From: Omphiscola glabra
Taxonomy: Eukaryota; Mollusca; Gastropoda; Lymnaeidae
Assembly (NCBI GenBank): GCA_964017045.1
Contig: OZ024795.1
Location: 29,240,366 to 29,304,365, forward strand
Reading direction: 5' to 3'
DNA length: 64,000 bases
A program made the position numbers and the translations under genes. Below the pieces are notes generated by a model that ran no database searches, was not told the origin of the DNA, and saw nothing but the letters and a program-made list of their open reading frames with translations. Below are positions 1-11,115 of the stretch, in pieces; position 1 is the first letter of the stretch, and every line of letters begins with the position of its first letter.

Positions 1-388
1 CATTGTCAAATAAATACTCGCACATATACATGTGCCAGCAAAGTTCTATGTTGAAAATGTTCACATAGAATTGATCGTTCTGTGGAGTATTTGCTTTGGC
101 CTTTAGTAATAAATGATGTAAGAGATAAATTAATGTTTAAAATGTGGTCGGAAAATGGCACGGGTGCTTTGGATGTATGCTGCTTTCACCACCTTTTTGG
201 CGTCTTTGGTGGAGAGGAGGAAAAGTCAACACTTGGAAACCAGCCCAGGGATTCGGAATAACCGTGCATCATGCGGTCCCAATGTTTGTTTATGCGACCA
301 ACCCAATCCCACAGCATAACAATTTAATAACACATTTTAACCAGAAATATATGAGGCATTTGGCCCGTATAGTTAGATCATGCGGTAC
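1..388. other. No recognised feature
   Basis: Unique-looking A+T-rich DNA. An open frame from 144 runs into the 31-bp array and has no family resemblance. Confidence 0.6.
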
Positions 389-552
389 TTACATTCAGAC
401 CTCGCTCCCCATGCAGCCCTTACATTTAGACCTCGCTCTCCATGCAGCCCTTACATTCAGACCTCGCTCCCCATGCAGCCCTTACATTCAGACCTCGCTC
501 CCCATGCAGCCCTTACATTCAGACCTCGCTCCCCATGCGGCCCTTACATTTC
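389..552. repeat. Minisatellite, 31-bp unit, about 5 copies
   Basis: The unit begins ttacattcagacctcgctcc and recurs at 389, 420, 451, 482 and 513 with only single-base differences. Overlapping open frames here are read-through of the repeat. Confidence 0.95.
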
Positions 553-1702
553 GATCCTGAAGCGACTCTAAAATATATATTTGAAAATAACATCCTCCAA
601 TGACTTTGATAATAGATTTCTGATGCGGTCTTATGAAATATTAAAGTTGTAGAGTATTATGTAGAACCTGTTAATAAAAATCTTTTTTTTTTTTTTAATT
701 CAATGATACAACGTCTTGAACATTCAACCCTCACACTTGTGTATTTAGATGCGGTGTCAGAGGGCAGGGAAGTCACACTGACATTTGATAGTGGCATGGA
801 TCTTGACCGTTTGACTTTGATAAAAAACAGCCCCCCGCTCTCAGCCAGCTTAAAGCGCTTGGATCGGACCTTGCAGGCGTAGCCGTCGTGGCGGTCCACT
901 TGAGCGGGCCGTGATGGAAGGCTGTCACAACGATGTCTGCTTTAATTACAGTGGTAAAGAAAATGCAGGCCACAGTTCACTGGTCTCGGTACTGTGAGTC
1001 GCCCCGGCCATTATAGTGTTTGACCACAGACCAAGGGCTAGAGGGTTGAGATGGAGATAATGATACTTGGTCCCATTCAGCTATAGGCCATAGGACACGA
1101 ACATGAACGACGCGAGATTAGGCGAGGGCTTTGCTAAAACATAAATTTGGGTGTATCAAATATAGCAGTTGATTGGAATTCATATACCTTAATATAAGGA
1201 TTTGGGAAACGATTTTGGGGGGGGGGGGGTGTGGATGAAGGGGGTGTTCACAAATCAGATATCAATTTCCTCATACTAAATGGCAGACCAAGTCTGTGGA
1301 GACCATTGTTGAAAACAAAGTGCTTTAATGAATGTGGGTAAACCGTACACACGTGTGGGTGTGTGGGTGGTGGATATGTTGTTTTGTTGTCGTTTGTATA
1401 ATAGTAATAAGTTATTATGTTTGTCAACATTGCTTTTGATCACCATATAGGTCGTCCTCTTCCACCACCCCATCCTACAACATACAACACAGAGGCTGCT
1501 ACAAGTCATCTTAGTTCAACATTCAATACCAAGACATTTGGGATGACTTGAACAATAGAGACGTTGAATGCTCAAATGTCTATCACTTTTATACTGTTTC
1601 CTATTATAGTTACTACCTTGTATAACGCAAAACTTTTATTTCACAGACGGACTAAACAGTCTCAAGGCACTTATCAGTTATCTCTTAAGAGCTATTAAAC
1701 TC
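553..1702. other. Non-repetitive stretch, nothing recognised
   Basis: Contains a poly(A/T) run near 684-695 and a 13-base G run at 1217-1229. Short open frames at 657-973 are not supported by motifs or splice signals. Confidence 0.5.
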
Positions 1703-1943
1703 ACTCTTCTGACTGCTCTGACATCGACTCTTCTGACTGCTCTAACACCGACTCTTCTGATTGCTCTAACACCGACTCTTCTGACTGCTATAACACCGAC
1801 TCTTCTGATTGCTCTAACACCGACTCTTCTGACTGCTATAACACCAACTCTTCTGATTGCTCTAACACCGACTCTTCTGACTGCTATAACACCGACTCTT
1901 CTGACTGTTCTGACACCGACTTTTCTGCCTAATCTGACACTGA
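1703..1943. repeat. Minisatellite, 24-bp unit, about 10 copies
   Basis: Unit actcttctgactgctctaa plus cacc(g). Periodic starts at 1703 and 1727 and onward. Copies alternate gactgct and gattgct. The array decays into related actcca/gtcca pieces up to about 2060. Confidence 0.92.
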
Positions 1944-2333
1944 CTCCACCATCAGCTATAACACTCTACTGTCCACTCTAACACTGCCCGTTACCTGCCT
2001 AGCACTGACTCCACTGTCCACTCTAACACTTACTCCACTGCCCAATCTGACACTACCTCCAATGTCGGCATCGAGTTTAATCACAGCTGAAAAGAAAGGG
2101 GCATTCAGCCATTACTCGCATCCTGTCGGACAGGTGGACATCGTAGCGGAGGTACATTTACCTGTGTTATTGAAATTGACTTGGAAGTGTTTAGCACCAG
2201 GACATGGACAGCAAGGCTTAATTAGGTAATCTAATGGGACAATGTGACCCTGGTCATCACCAGCCGCCTGACTATAATATAGACTGACGAGTATTTTACT
2301 CTTGGGCTTGCTGGAAAGTTGTTCGAGGAGGCG

Positions 2334-2890
2334 GGGCATGATAATCGAGGTACATTGTGATGGCTTACTGGGGGGTGGGGCATGCTAATCGAGGTACATT
2401 GTGATGGCTTACTGTGGGCGGGGCATGCTAATCGAGGTACATTGTGATGGCTTACTGGGGGCGGGGCATGATAATCTAGATACGTTATGATGACTTACTG
2501 GGGGCGGGGCATGCTAATCTAGGTACATTGTGACTGCTTACTGGAGGGCGGGGCATGCTAATCTAGATACGTTATGATGACTTACTGGGGGTGGGGCATG
2601 CTAATCGAGGTACATTGTGATGGCTTTCTGGGGGCGGGGCATACTAATCTAGATACGTTATGATGACTTACTGGGGGCGGGGCATGCTAATCTATGTACA
2701 TTGTGACGGCTTACTGGAGGGCGGGGCATGCTAATCTAGATACGTTATGATGACTTTCTGGGGGTGGGGCATGCTAATCTAGATACATTGTGATGACTTA
2801 CTGGGGGTGGGGCATGCTAATCTAGGTACATTGTGATGACTTACTGGGGGCGGGGCATGCTAATCTAGATACATTGTGATGACTTACTGG
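2334..2890. repeat. Minisatellite, 44-46-bp unit, about 12 copies
   Basis: The unit contains ggggcatgctaatc, then either gaggtacattgtgatggc or tagatacgttatgatgac, then ttactgggggc. The two subtypes are interspersed, which suggests duplication of a dimer. The core is G-rich (ggggcgggg). Confidence 0.93.
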
Positions 2891-2946
2891 GGGTATATCA
2901 AAACAAAACTCAGTAAAAATTGGGACACAAGGGTTATGAAGACAGC

Positions 2947-3150
2947 CAAAACACAGACCTCATTCCCCAACACCGACATCCAAAACACAGACCTCATTCC
3001 CCAACCCCGAGAGCAAAAACACAGACCTCATTCCCCAACACCGACATCCAAAACACAGACCTCATGCCCTGCTCTGTCAACCAAAATATAGACCCCATTC
3101 CCAAACATTAACAGCCAAAACCCAGACCTCATTCCCCAACTCCAAAACAA
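2947..3150. repeat. Degenerate minisatellite, about 34 bp, about 6 copies
   Basis: Repeats of aaaacacagacctcattccc followed by caac(a/c)ccgacatcc with indels. The copies are more diverged than in neighbouring arrays. Confidence 0.8.
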
Positions 3151-3687
3151 CAAGCATGATTTTATCTCCATTCAAGAGTCGAGCCTACAGAGATAATACT
3201 ATGCTTGGGCTTTTAGCAGAGGTATTAGTGTCAAGAACGTCTTGGCAAGGGAGGTGATAGTGTTGTTGTAAAACAATGATAGGAGTGAACGCCCATGCAC
3301 ACCAAGCACTTGCGTTTGACTCACAAATAGTCTCTCCGCAAACAAGATCTCAAGCAGACGATGTCCGTGACGTAATGTTGTGTAATCATAGAACAAAAGG
3401 AAACCACACAGCTGTTCGCGAGTCTTGAATGGAGCTGCACTTGAATATTGGAACCCCGAGGGAGTTAATGATGGCGGGGTAGGTTGTAAACGATGTGTTA
3501 ATGATTTGCATACGTCAGGTATATGTGATGTGAGGGCACGCTCCATCAATACTCACCTACGACGTCAGGCTTTTAGAAGATCGGCGTGAACCCACATCCT
3601 CTCCACGGCACCCACATGTTAAACAATGGTACTCACACACACACGCACATATACATACATATCAAGACTAGTGATATTCATCTAACA
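3151..3687. other. Non-repetitive stretch, nothing recognised
   Basis: Complex sequence with a 116-codon minus-strand open frame (3199-3549) that lacks recognisable motifs or splice signals. Ends with an ac/cg microsatellite near 3631-3650. Confidence 0.4.
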
Positions 3688-3771
3688 CAGTGGTTCTCAA
3701 CCTATGTGGGTCACTACAACATGAGGAGCTGTATTAAAGGGTCGTGGCATTAGGAAAGTTGAGAACCACTG
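3688..3771 (-). mobile_element. SPIN-type hAT MITE, internally deleted (84 bp)
   Basis: Termini are cagtggttctcaacct and agttgagaaccactg, inverted and matching the SPIN family ends. Flanks are atctaaca (3680-3687) and atctacca (3772-3779), a 7/8 match for a hAT 8-bp TSD. The inside keeps the minus-oriented gccacgaccctttaataca segment but lacks the central portion present in the full-length copies of about 196 bp. Confidence 0.88.
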
Positions 3772-3851
3772 ATCTACCATTTAAGGCAAAGTTCGATACA
3801 GAGAAATATGTAATGCGGGCAGACGGACGGACGGGGGGGGGGGGGGGTAAG

Positions 3852-4016
3852 CAGTGGCGTAGCGAGGGGGGGCAAGGGGGGCATCATGCCCCGGGCGCTA
3901 CTCAAAAAGGGGCGCCAAATGGTATATTTTACATATAATATTGTATGGTTTTCGAATAGGGGGGGCGCTAAAAAGTTATTGTGCCCCGGGCGCAGGTTAA
4001 GCTCGCTACGCCACTG
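3852..4016. mobile_element. hAT MITE with cagtggcgtagcga termini (165 bp)
   Basis: Terminal inverted repeats cagtggcgtagcgag and gctcgctacgccactg. A perfect 8-bp TSD, ggggtaag, lies at 3844-3851 and 4017-4024. Internal ccccgggcgc motifs are also inverted. Non-autonomous, with no transposase. Confidence 0.92.
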
Positions 4017-4668
4017 GGGGTAAGTTGACGTTTGCATATTTAAAAGGGGTGGTCACGTTGCGGGTCCCTCCCCCCCCCCTCCTCCATGTTGACCTACTCC
4101 ATGACGGGGACGCAATCAATCTTGCGAAGAACATAAATGAGACACAAACAGTTGCCTGAGTTGGTGTAAATGAAACACATTTTCAAAAAAAAAAAAAAAA
4201 TTCTAATGTTTAAAAATGATTAGATAAAATAAAAAATTCAAAGGTAGCGTCTAAGTGCATTCTCCAGCACAGCAAACAGCATCAACATAATTATAACTTA
4301 CATTTATATGACATATGTACATCCTAGATATACCTAAAAAAAAATGAAAGAAAAAATAAAAATAAGAATGGGCACAGGTCCCTAACGAAAAGAAAGATCA
4401 GAAGAGCACAGGTATGAGTGTCGGCCACAGGTATGAGTGTCATACACATTCAACCGTCTCGTGTCATGTGCATCTTGCCACTTTTACAGCACGTACGAGT
4501 CTGCAAACTAGTGCCAACTCATGTTAACTTATGTCAGCCATGGCTGGGGTGGGGGTGGGGGGGGCGCAACACCGGAAATGCCTTACATAACAAAGCGCTT
4601 TTATAATTCTTGAAACGAACTGTCAAACCTAATTAGAGTAGGCCAACTTGAAATATATCAACTATCAG
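4017..4668. other. A+T-rich stretch, nothing recognised
   Basis: Contains C-rich and poly(A) tracts (about 4068-4080 and 4185-4200) and a duplicated piece caggtatgagtgtc (near 4409 and 4429). No gene evidence. Confidence 0.5.
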
Positions 4669-4854
4669 CAGGGCCGGCCTTAGGCCACTACAACCTATGC
4701 GGCCGCATTGGGCCCCGCACTTTCATAGGCCCCGCCCCGAATTTATTTTCTAATACAAAATCTTAATTTTCACTTATTATCCTTATTCCTACCCAGACTG
4801 GGCCCCGCGCAATCCGTTTGACATAGGGCCCCGCAATTGTTAGGGTCGGCCCTG
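4669..4854. mobile_element. hAT MITE with cagggccggcct termini (186 bp)
   Basis: Terminal inverted repeats cagggccggccttagg and ttagggtcggccctg. A perfect 8-bp TSD, actatcag, lies at 4661-4668 and 4855-4862. Two internal gggccccgc motifs. No coding capacity. Confidence 0.92.
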
Positions 4855-5058
4855 ACTATCAGCATAGTGGAGAAGTATATCATAAATATATGTGAAGCAG
4901 TGAGCTGACCATGTAGCGCTAATAAACGATTCAGTTTAAATACGATCGGATGCTTAAAAACAATGATAGGACTTTTCTAATCAAATCAATTTGAAATATA
5001 TTTGAAATGAAAATTATAAAATTATTTGAACTATTTTACCTGAATCAATGAGCTAAGA

Positions 5059-5254
5059 CAGTGGTTCTCAACCTTCTTAATGCCGCGACCCTTTAATACA
5101 GTTCCTTATGTTGTGGCGACCCCCAACCACAAAATTATTTTCGTTCCTACTTCATAACTGTAGAGTACATATTTTTCAGATGGTCTTAGGCGACCCCTGG
5201 AAAAGGGTCGTTCGACACCCAAAGGGGTCGCGACCCACAGGTTGAGAACCGCTG
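5059..5254 (+). mobile_element. Full-length SPIN-type hAT MITE (196 bp)
   Basis: Begins cagtggttctcaaccttctt and ends caggttgagaaccgctg. The body contains gccgcgaccctttaataca, gtggcgacccccaaccac and ggtcgcgacccac, the characteristic SPIN non-autonomous layout. A perfect 8-bp TSD, agctaaga, lies at 5051-5058 and 5255-5262. The perfect TSD indicates a fairly young insertion. Confidence 0.95.
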
Positions 5255-5861
5255 AGCTAAGATAGTATTACCAACGGTCATCTATGTATTACTGTTATTA
5301 ATCCTACAATTATCGGGAAAACTCGTAAAATTGTGTTTTATTGTTAATAATTGTGAAGTGAAATGTTAATTTATATTAAATACCCACTTGGGCTCAAACA
5401 GTATCGAAGTAAAATATTTCACATGAGCGCCTTTTTAAACAAAAATTCTAAAGACTTTTAAGACGTAATTTGAACCCGCCAAGATTTTAAAAATTTTATC
5501 ATTTTTTACCGCCGTGTGCAAAACTGATATTTACACTAATAACGTATTTTCCCCCTCCTTATGAAACATAAATTTATTTTTAAAATACACGTAACTGATT
5601 ACATCTTAAATTTTAGACAATCATTTAATATAACAACTACATAATTATTTTGAGTAGTTTATATCCATGTAAGAGTTGAGATGTTGTTTTTGTTATCAAC
5701 GCATTTTATGTTTTTAATTTGTAAATTTATTCATGAAAAAATACGAAATATTTAAATTATTTAAATTTATTTTAATTTCCCAAAATGACGTCAAAATTTT
5801 TTATTTGTCAATACACCACACCAAATTTCAGTTTTGTATCTTATACATGTATGTATTTAAT
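5255..5861. other. A+T-rich DNA, nothing recognised
   Basis: Strongly A+T-rich. Short open frames such as 5733-5918 have low complexity and no motif support. Confidence 0.5.
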
Positions 5862-5989
5862 AATTTTCAGCTTGTACATTTTAAGGTTCATGAAATAGGA
5901 TTGGGGGGTACATTTTGAAAAATTTTCAGCTTGTACATTTTAAGGTTCATGAAATAGGGTTGGGGGGGGGGGGGGGGTACATTTTGAAT
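5862..5989. repeat. 59-bp tandem duplication with poly(G) expansion
   Basis: Two copies of a unit starting aattttcagcttgtacattt (5862 and 5921). The G run in the first copy is 6 bases (5903-5908) and in the second 16 bases (5962-5977). Otherwise the copies are nearly identical. Confidence 0.93.
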
Positions 5990-6367
5990 AATTTTTATCT
6001 TCTTGGATGACTTCGATTCCGTCAAATATTGCTTTATGTCAATAATCCAAAAATATTCCCCAGGTGTATATTGTTATTTAGACCATTGGAATGAAAGCTG
6101 TGAATAATGTTTTTATAAACTGTAGACTTTTACATTTCAAAATCGTTTATGCTACAGATAAAAAAAACAACGAGTATATATTTAATATTAAATGTAAGGA
6201 TTTTATCGGAAAATATGTTTTCTTTGAAGTCCATGAACTTGAAAAAAAGGGTTGGATATGTTTCTTTTATATTGAATAAAATGTTACAAAACCCAATTAT
6301 ATTAGAAATTTCAATATCTATACATAATAGGGAAGCTTGGCGTTACTATATCCTAAATAAAATTCTC
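5990..6367. other. A+T-rich DNA, nothing recognised
   Basis: Two overlapping short open frames (6091-6388) without motifs. The composition alone explains them. Confidence 0.5.
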
Positions 6368-6557
6368 AAAGTGGTGGTGAAGTGGTGATGAAGTGGTGGT
6401 GAAGCGGTGGTGAAGTGGTGATGAAGTGGTGGTGAAGTGGTGGTGGTGAAGTGGTGGTGGTGAAGTGGTGGTGGTGAAGTGGTGGTGAAGTGGTGGTGAA
6501 GTGGTGGTGGTGAAGTGGTGGTGGTGAAGTGGTGGTGAAGTGGTGGTGAAGTGGTGA
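6368..6557. repeat. gtggtggtgaa-type short tandem repeat
   Basis: Irregular mixture of 9- and 12-base units (gtggtgaag, gtggtggtgaag) on the plus strand. Purine/T-rich with no C until the edges. Variable triplet number within units. Confidence 0.93.
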
Positions 6558-7566
6558 TCTTTGTAAATTATTTTTGGAGAAAAATCAAAACCTTATCCAA
6601 GTTACTTGCGTGAAAATGCTTTTCTAGATGTTGAGACTTTGCGATAGCAGCGATTTAGAAGCACAGTTTGTTTTCCATTATTACCCGGGTCAAATTTGCT
6701 AGTATATAACGATACGTTAATGTCACCATGTAACACTGACTTAAAAAGCACACAAAATAAAATCCCTAATAGATGCTACCAATAGATGCTCCCAATAGAT
6801 GCTCCCAATAGATGCTCCCAATAGATGCTCCCAATAGATGCTCCCAATAGAGTGTAAATGTGTGTTCAAACACAGCGATTTTTAGATTTTGTCACAGGCA
6901 GGACAAGATACATCATGGGTAGGCGTCTCACCAATATGTCAAACACCGGATATTGGTACATCTATAGTTTTAAAATTAGTGAAAAAATGCTTTTAACCTT
7001 TTACAGTGAATATATATATATACATTATACATTAATGAATGGTTTAAGAGTGGGTGGGGCCCTGGGTGGGGCAGGATGATGATATTCACTTGCCACGTCA
7101 CAGAAACGTTTCACGGAGACGAAAAGGAAATATGTTGGGCAAAGTTGGAGTGTACAAGTCGCTCAAGGTATATATAATTTATTCTATATTCTTGTTCTGA
7201 TAGTAAATTAAGAGCTCCGGTTGACAGGGTGGGGGATCTGGGGGTTAATTTATAGCTCTGTCACATTCATTTTTATACTTCAAGTAATTGCACATTTGTT
7301 ACATTTTATCCTTAAGAAATACAAAGCTGGAACTGGTGGTAAATCAGTTAAACAATAAACACGTGTTTTTTTTAAAAACAATGAATATTAAAAATTTGCT
7401 GTAATAAACTGTTGTGTGTGTGGGTGGGGTATGGGGGGGGGGAAGGGGAGTCCAGTTAGGTGCTCATTAAAATTAATGTTTGCATAAAAATGGACTTTTA
7501 AATGATGAGCTGTCTTTGGCTACAACAGTGAAACTTCTTGGCAACGGCAGCTAATACCGTTTAGGT
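6558..7566. other. Mostly unique A+T-rich DNA with one small array
   Basis: Holds six copies of a 13-bp unit aatagatgctccc (6767-6850). The remainder has short open frames and G-rich tracts (about 7434-7442) but no recognised gene. Confidence 0.5.
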
Positions 7567-7767
7567 CAGTGGTTCTCACCCTTCCTAACGCCGCGACAAA
7601 TTTCATACAGTTCCTGATGTTGTGGCGACCCCCGACCACAAAATTATTTCTGTTGCTACTTTATAACTGTAGAGTATATAATGTGTTTTCAGATGGTCTT
7701 AGGTGACCCCTGAGGAAGGGTCGCGTGACCCTCAAAGGCGTCGCGACCCACGGGTTGAGAATCGCTG
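7567..7767 (+). mobile_element. SPIN-type hAT MITE (201 bp)
   Basis: Begins cagtggttctcacccttcct and ends cgggttgagaatcgctg. Keeps tgttgtggcgacccccgacc and ggcgtcgcgaccc. A perfect 8-bp TSD, gtttaggt, lies at 7559-7566 and 7768-7775. A few substitutions relative to the copy at 5059. Confidence 0.94.
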
Positions 7768-8171
7768 GTTTAGGTACACGGTTGAAAACATAATATTGTA
7801 TCGCTGAAATATCAATTTCAAATGTTTGCCAAAGTCCCATCGATGAATAGACGACAACCAAGTGGTAGACACAAGAAATGGAGAGAAGTCCAAAAACAGC
7901 GCCCGATGTCTTATCTTGGGGAATGTCCCGTTGGCGCCGACTATGACATTTAGGGGCAAATGTTGGAATTAAAGAAAACATGTCTCTCAAAAAAAAAAAA
8001 ACAGGACTTGGTCGGTAATAGGCAGGACTATGGGATAGGAGTGGTCGAGCAAAATGTTTAGTTCAGATTTTGTTCGCTGACGAAGGCTTCTTGCCGACAT
8101 GTTCGTTGTTTTAATGCGTTGTTTTTTTCCTCCAAATGTTCCCATACTTTGTTTCGCTCGTTCCCAGCAGT
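7768..8171. other. Unique stretch, nothing recognised
   Basis: Minus-strand open frames (7661-7990, 7987-8181) overlap the SPIN element or a poly(T) run and show no family motif. Confidence 0.4.
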
Positions 8172-8307
8172 CCAGAGTCATCTAATTTGATCCTATTCCA
8201 GAGTCATCTAATTTGATCCTACTCCAGAGTCATCTCATTTGATTATACTCCAGGTTCAACTAATTTGATCCTACACCAGAGTCATCTAATTTGATCCTAC
8301 TCCAGAT
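8172..8307. repeat. Minisatellite, 26-bp unit, 5 copies
   Basis: Unit ccagagtcatctaatttgat plus cctact. Starts at 8172 and 8198 and onward. Confidence 0.92.
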
Positions 8308-8689
8308 GGCGGAAATATTCAGAAATTGTCTTGTCGATCAAAAAGTAAAAAATAATTATAAAATTGTGGAAATCCTTAATAAATGATCATCCTATTTTGT
8401 GTGCAGTATTGTGGTTGTACGTCAAGGGAATCGTACTTATACAGTTGACTTCTTACTCCGTAGGCCAGACAAACATGCCCCCCTCCCCCAATCACACGGA
8501 AGACACATGAAGGATATAACTAAGGAACTTGGGGGGTCAGGGGTTTGTCGTGTTCTGTGGTCCCAAAAAATTCCTTTACAGATGACAGCTGAGAGACAAA
8601 CAAGAAATTATCTTGTATTCAATGTGAACTCTTGCGTCGGAAAACATAGCGGCCCTAGATACATTGATCAGCTGTGGGGAGAGATAGTG
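8308..8689. other. Unique stretch, unassigned open frame
   Basis: A plus-strand open frame (8399-8719, 106 codons) contains PDKHAPLPQSHGRHMKDITK but no domain I recognise, and its end runs into the GA-rich array. No acceptor or donor supports it. Confidence 0.3.
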
Positions 8690-9085
8690 AGACTGAGAGA
8701 GGAGGTTGGTGAGACTTGAAGAGGAAGTTAGTGAGAGGAATTTGGTGAGACTTCGAGACGAAGTAAATGATACTGAGAGAGGAAGTTGGTGATACTGAGG
8801 GAGGAAGCTAGTGAGAGGAATTTATTGAGAGGAAGTTAGTGAGAGGACTGTAGTGAGACTTAGAGAGGAAGTTAGTACATGGAATTTAGTGAGACTTAGA
8901 GAGGAAGTTAGTGATGCTGAGAGAGGAGTTAGTTATAGATAAATTTATTGAGACTTAGGAAGTTAGTGTTAATGAGATAAGAGTAATGGTGAGAGGAATT
9001 TAGTGAGACTGGAAGAGGAAGTTAGTGAGACCTAAAGAAGACGTTAGGGATCCGGGGAGATGAGTTTAGTGACACCGAGTTCATT
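8690..9085. repeat. Degenerate purine-rich tandem repeat
   Basis: Repeated gagacttagagaggaagtta and gtgagaggaatttagtgaga motifs with many indels. Strongly G+A biased on the plus strand. Confidence 0.8.
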
Positions 9086-10957
9086 ATAGCAAACGCTATT
9101 TCAATAGTCGATAGGTAAACGCAGATATCGCCTTGATGATCCGATCACATGAACTATTAAATTAAAGTCAAGATACTAAAATGAGATGTATCAGGTTAGG
9201 TTCTCTGCCGTAGGACCAGTGGAGAGTATAGAAATAGATGACCCAATATATGACTTCTAAAACCTTAGATATCCTTACCCGCATTTAATAATGAAAGAAT
9301 AATACATTATATTCTCAAGAGCAAGGAAACACATTTCTTATACATAAGCCATAATTCAACCATTGTCAAATTACCACTAGCCCAAATATTTCTCGCTTCC
9401 TATGAATTGAATCTCTGTTGGAAATTCTTTATACATATTTCATTTATTTTTAAAAATAAACGCCTTAAAAATCTAAAGTCTGCTATCTCCATTTGTTGAC
9501 CTCGCCATTCATTGGACACAACCTCCGTGAGACCCTCGAGTTCTGAACTAACGTTTTGATCTACGTTACGTGCCGAGTAACGGGGTAATCCCCAAATGTA
9601 TAAGCTACGTTCGAGGGGACACGGTGTGTTTGGGAGCATCTATACAGGAGACGCAAGCCGAGGGCTTAAATTACTCCTGTTGGCGGAGTGTACACTAATT
9701 AGTCGGATGATCTACGCCGGGGTTTCTAGTGCAGATATGGAGCATGCTTACGTGGTCAAGGTCCCTTACATGAGTCAGAAGTATTTTGTGATTCTCTTCA
9801 TTCTCGACTTAACATCTTACGCAAAAGTTGTCCATAATATTGATCTATTCAGAAAGGGGTTACCGAGGTTATGGGAAACCTTTAATACCTGTTCATTTCT
9901 AAATAAATCAGATTGAAGGATATGATTACTAAGACGCTTAATCTGCTCCCTTCTTCAAATTTTTATCTCTGATAAATATACAGTGCCATATTTCTTTTAA
10001 GTACCCAAATTTTTTATTTATATTTCTTACCAATGATGTCACGGCGAGATGTTCTCGGACCTACTTCTACTAAGTTCTACGTGTCACCTGTCTACCACAT
10101 TGTATACATCACATTTGGAAATGGCATCAGCTCTTTATGCCCTCCCCAAAACATCTCCCCAAGCCCGAGTATCGGGCCGCGAAGCGGCACGTTGGATATA
10201 TCTCTTTCCCAGGACAGCCCCCACCCAGTCCACTCGATCGGGTTCCGCTGGAGGTTACCCCAACCCAAGGACCCGGTTGGTCCGACACTGTGCATACACA
10301 CAGTGCACACGATCAACTTTCATAGGAGTCGGGTTGTAAATTGACGTCCTAATATCTTAATATACTAATATCTAGGGGCCATGCAAACCCCCCCCCCCCC
10401 CCCCCAAATGCCTAGGCACCCTGGCAATGATTAGCGACTTAAATATGTGTAGGAAAAATAAAGTTCTTTTAATTGCAAGTCGTCATATTCACTTGGAATG
10501 CACGTGACGGAAATAAGATGAAGAGTACATTCTTCATGAAGGGCAACATCTTTATACTTCCCAGGGGCCTCCGTCTGAATCTTTCTACTGCCCAGAGGCC
10601 TGCAGGTCTTAATCCGACAAATTGATATGTTTAAATACAAACACGAAGGGATAACACACGCAGATACGATTGGTATAGTAACACCAGGCGTATGACACAC
10701 AGACACATAACAATTAGTGTAGTCACACACAGTCATATGACAAGACACATTTAATTGTTAAAATCATGCTGGGCGTACGGCAGCGGCACTGTATAATCAA
10801 AATCTCAAAGGAACTCATTATCAGAATATATAATTCATTCCTGTATTTAAAAAGTAGTTAAAGCTAAAAAGATAAAAAGGAGTGTCACATGCGTTCAAAA
10901 GAGTTGGACACTAAGTGAAGATGAAATATTAGTTGACATGGCACGTTTTCCGTGGCA
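9086..10957. other. Complex DNA, no recognised gene
   Basis: Two higher-complexity blocks stand out. One is about 9540-9920 (a 106-codon plus frame with SQKYFVILFILDLTSY, family not recognised). The other is about 10100-10340 (open in several frames on both strands, with G+C content above its surroundings). Either could be a decayed repeat, conserved non-coding DNA or an unrecognised exon. An 18-base C run lies at 10388-10405. Confidence 0.3.
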
Positions 10958-11115
10958 CTAACGTCATTTGAATACGACATGCACATTGGAATAACGTCAT
11001 TTGAATAAGTCTTGCACATTGGAATAACGTCATTTGAATATGTCATGCACATTGGAGCAACGTCATTTGAATAAGTCTTGCAAATTGGAATAACGTCATT
11101 TGAATAATATATGTT
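10958..11115. repeat. Minisatellite, 33-bp unit, about 4.7 copies, with CRE half-sites
   Basis: The unit contains acgtcatttgaata followed by agtcttgcacattggaata. acgtcat recurs at 10961, 10994, 11027, 11060 and 11093. Each copy presents a CGTCA half-site. Confidence 0.92.

Noticed and set aside
9596..9916. 106-codon plus frame
   Set aside because: Hydrophobic stretch but no family match or splice signals. Left as an unassigned complex block.
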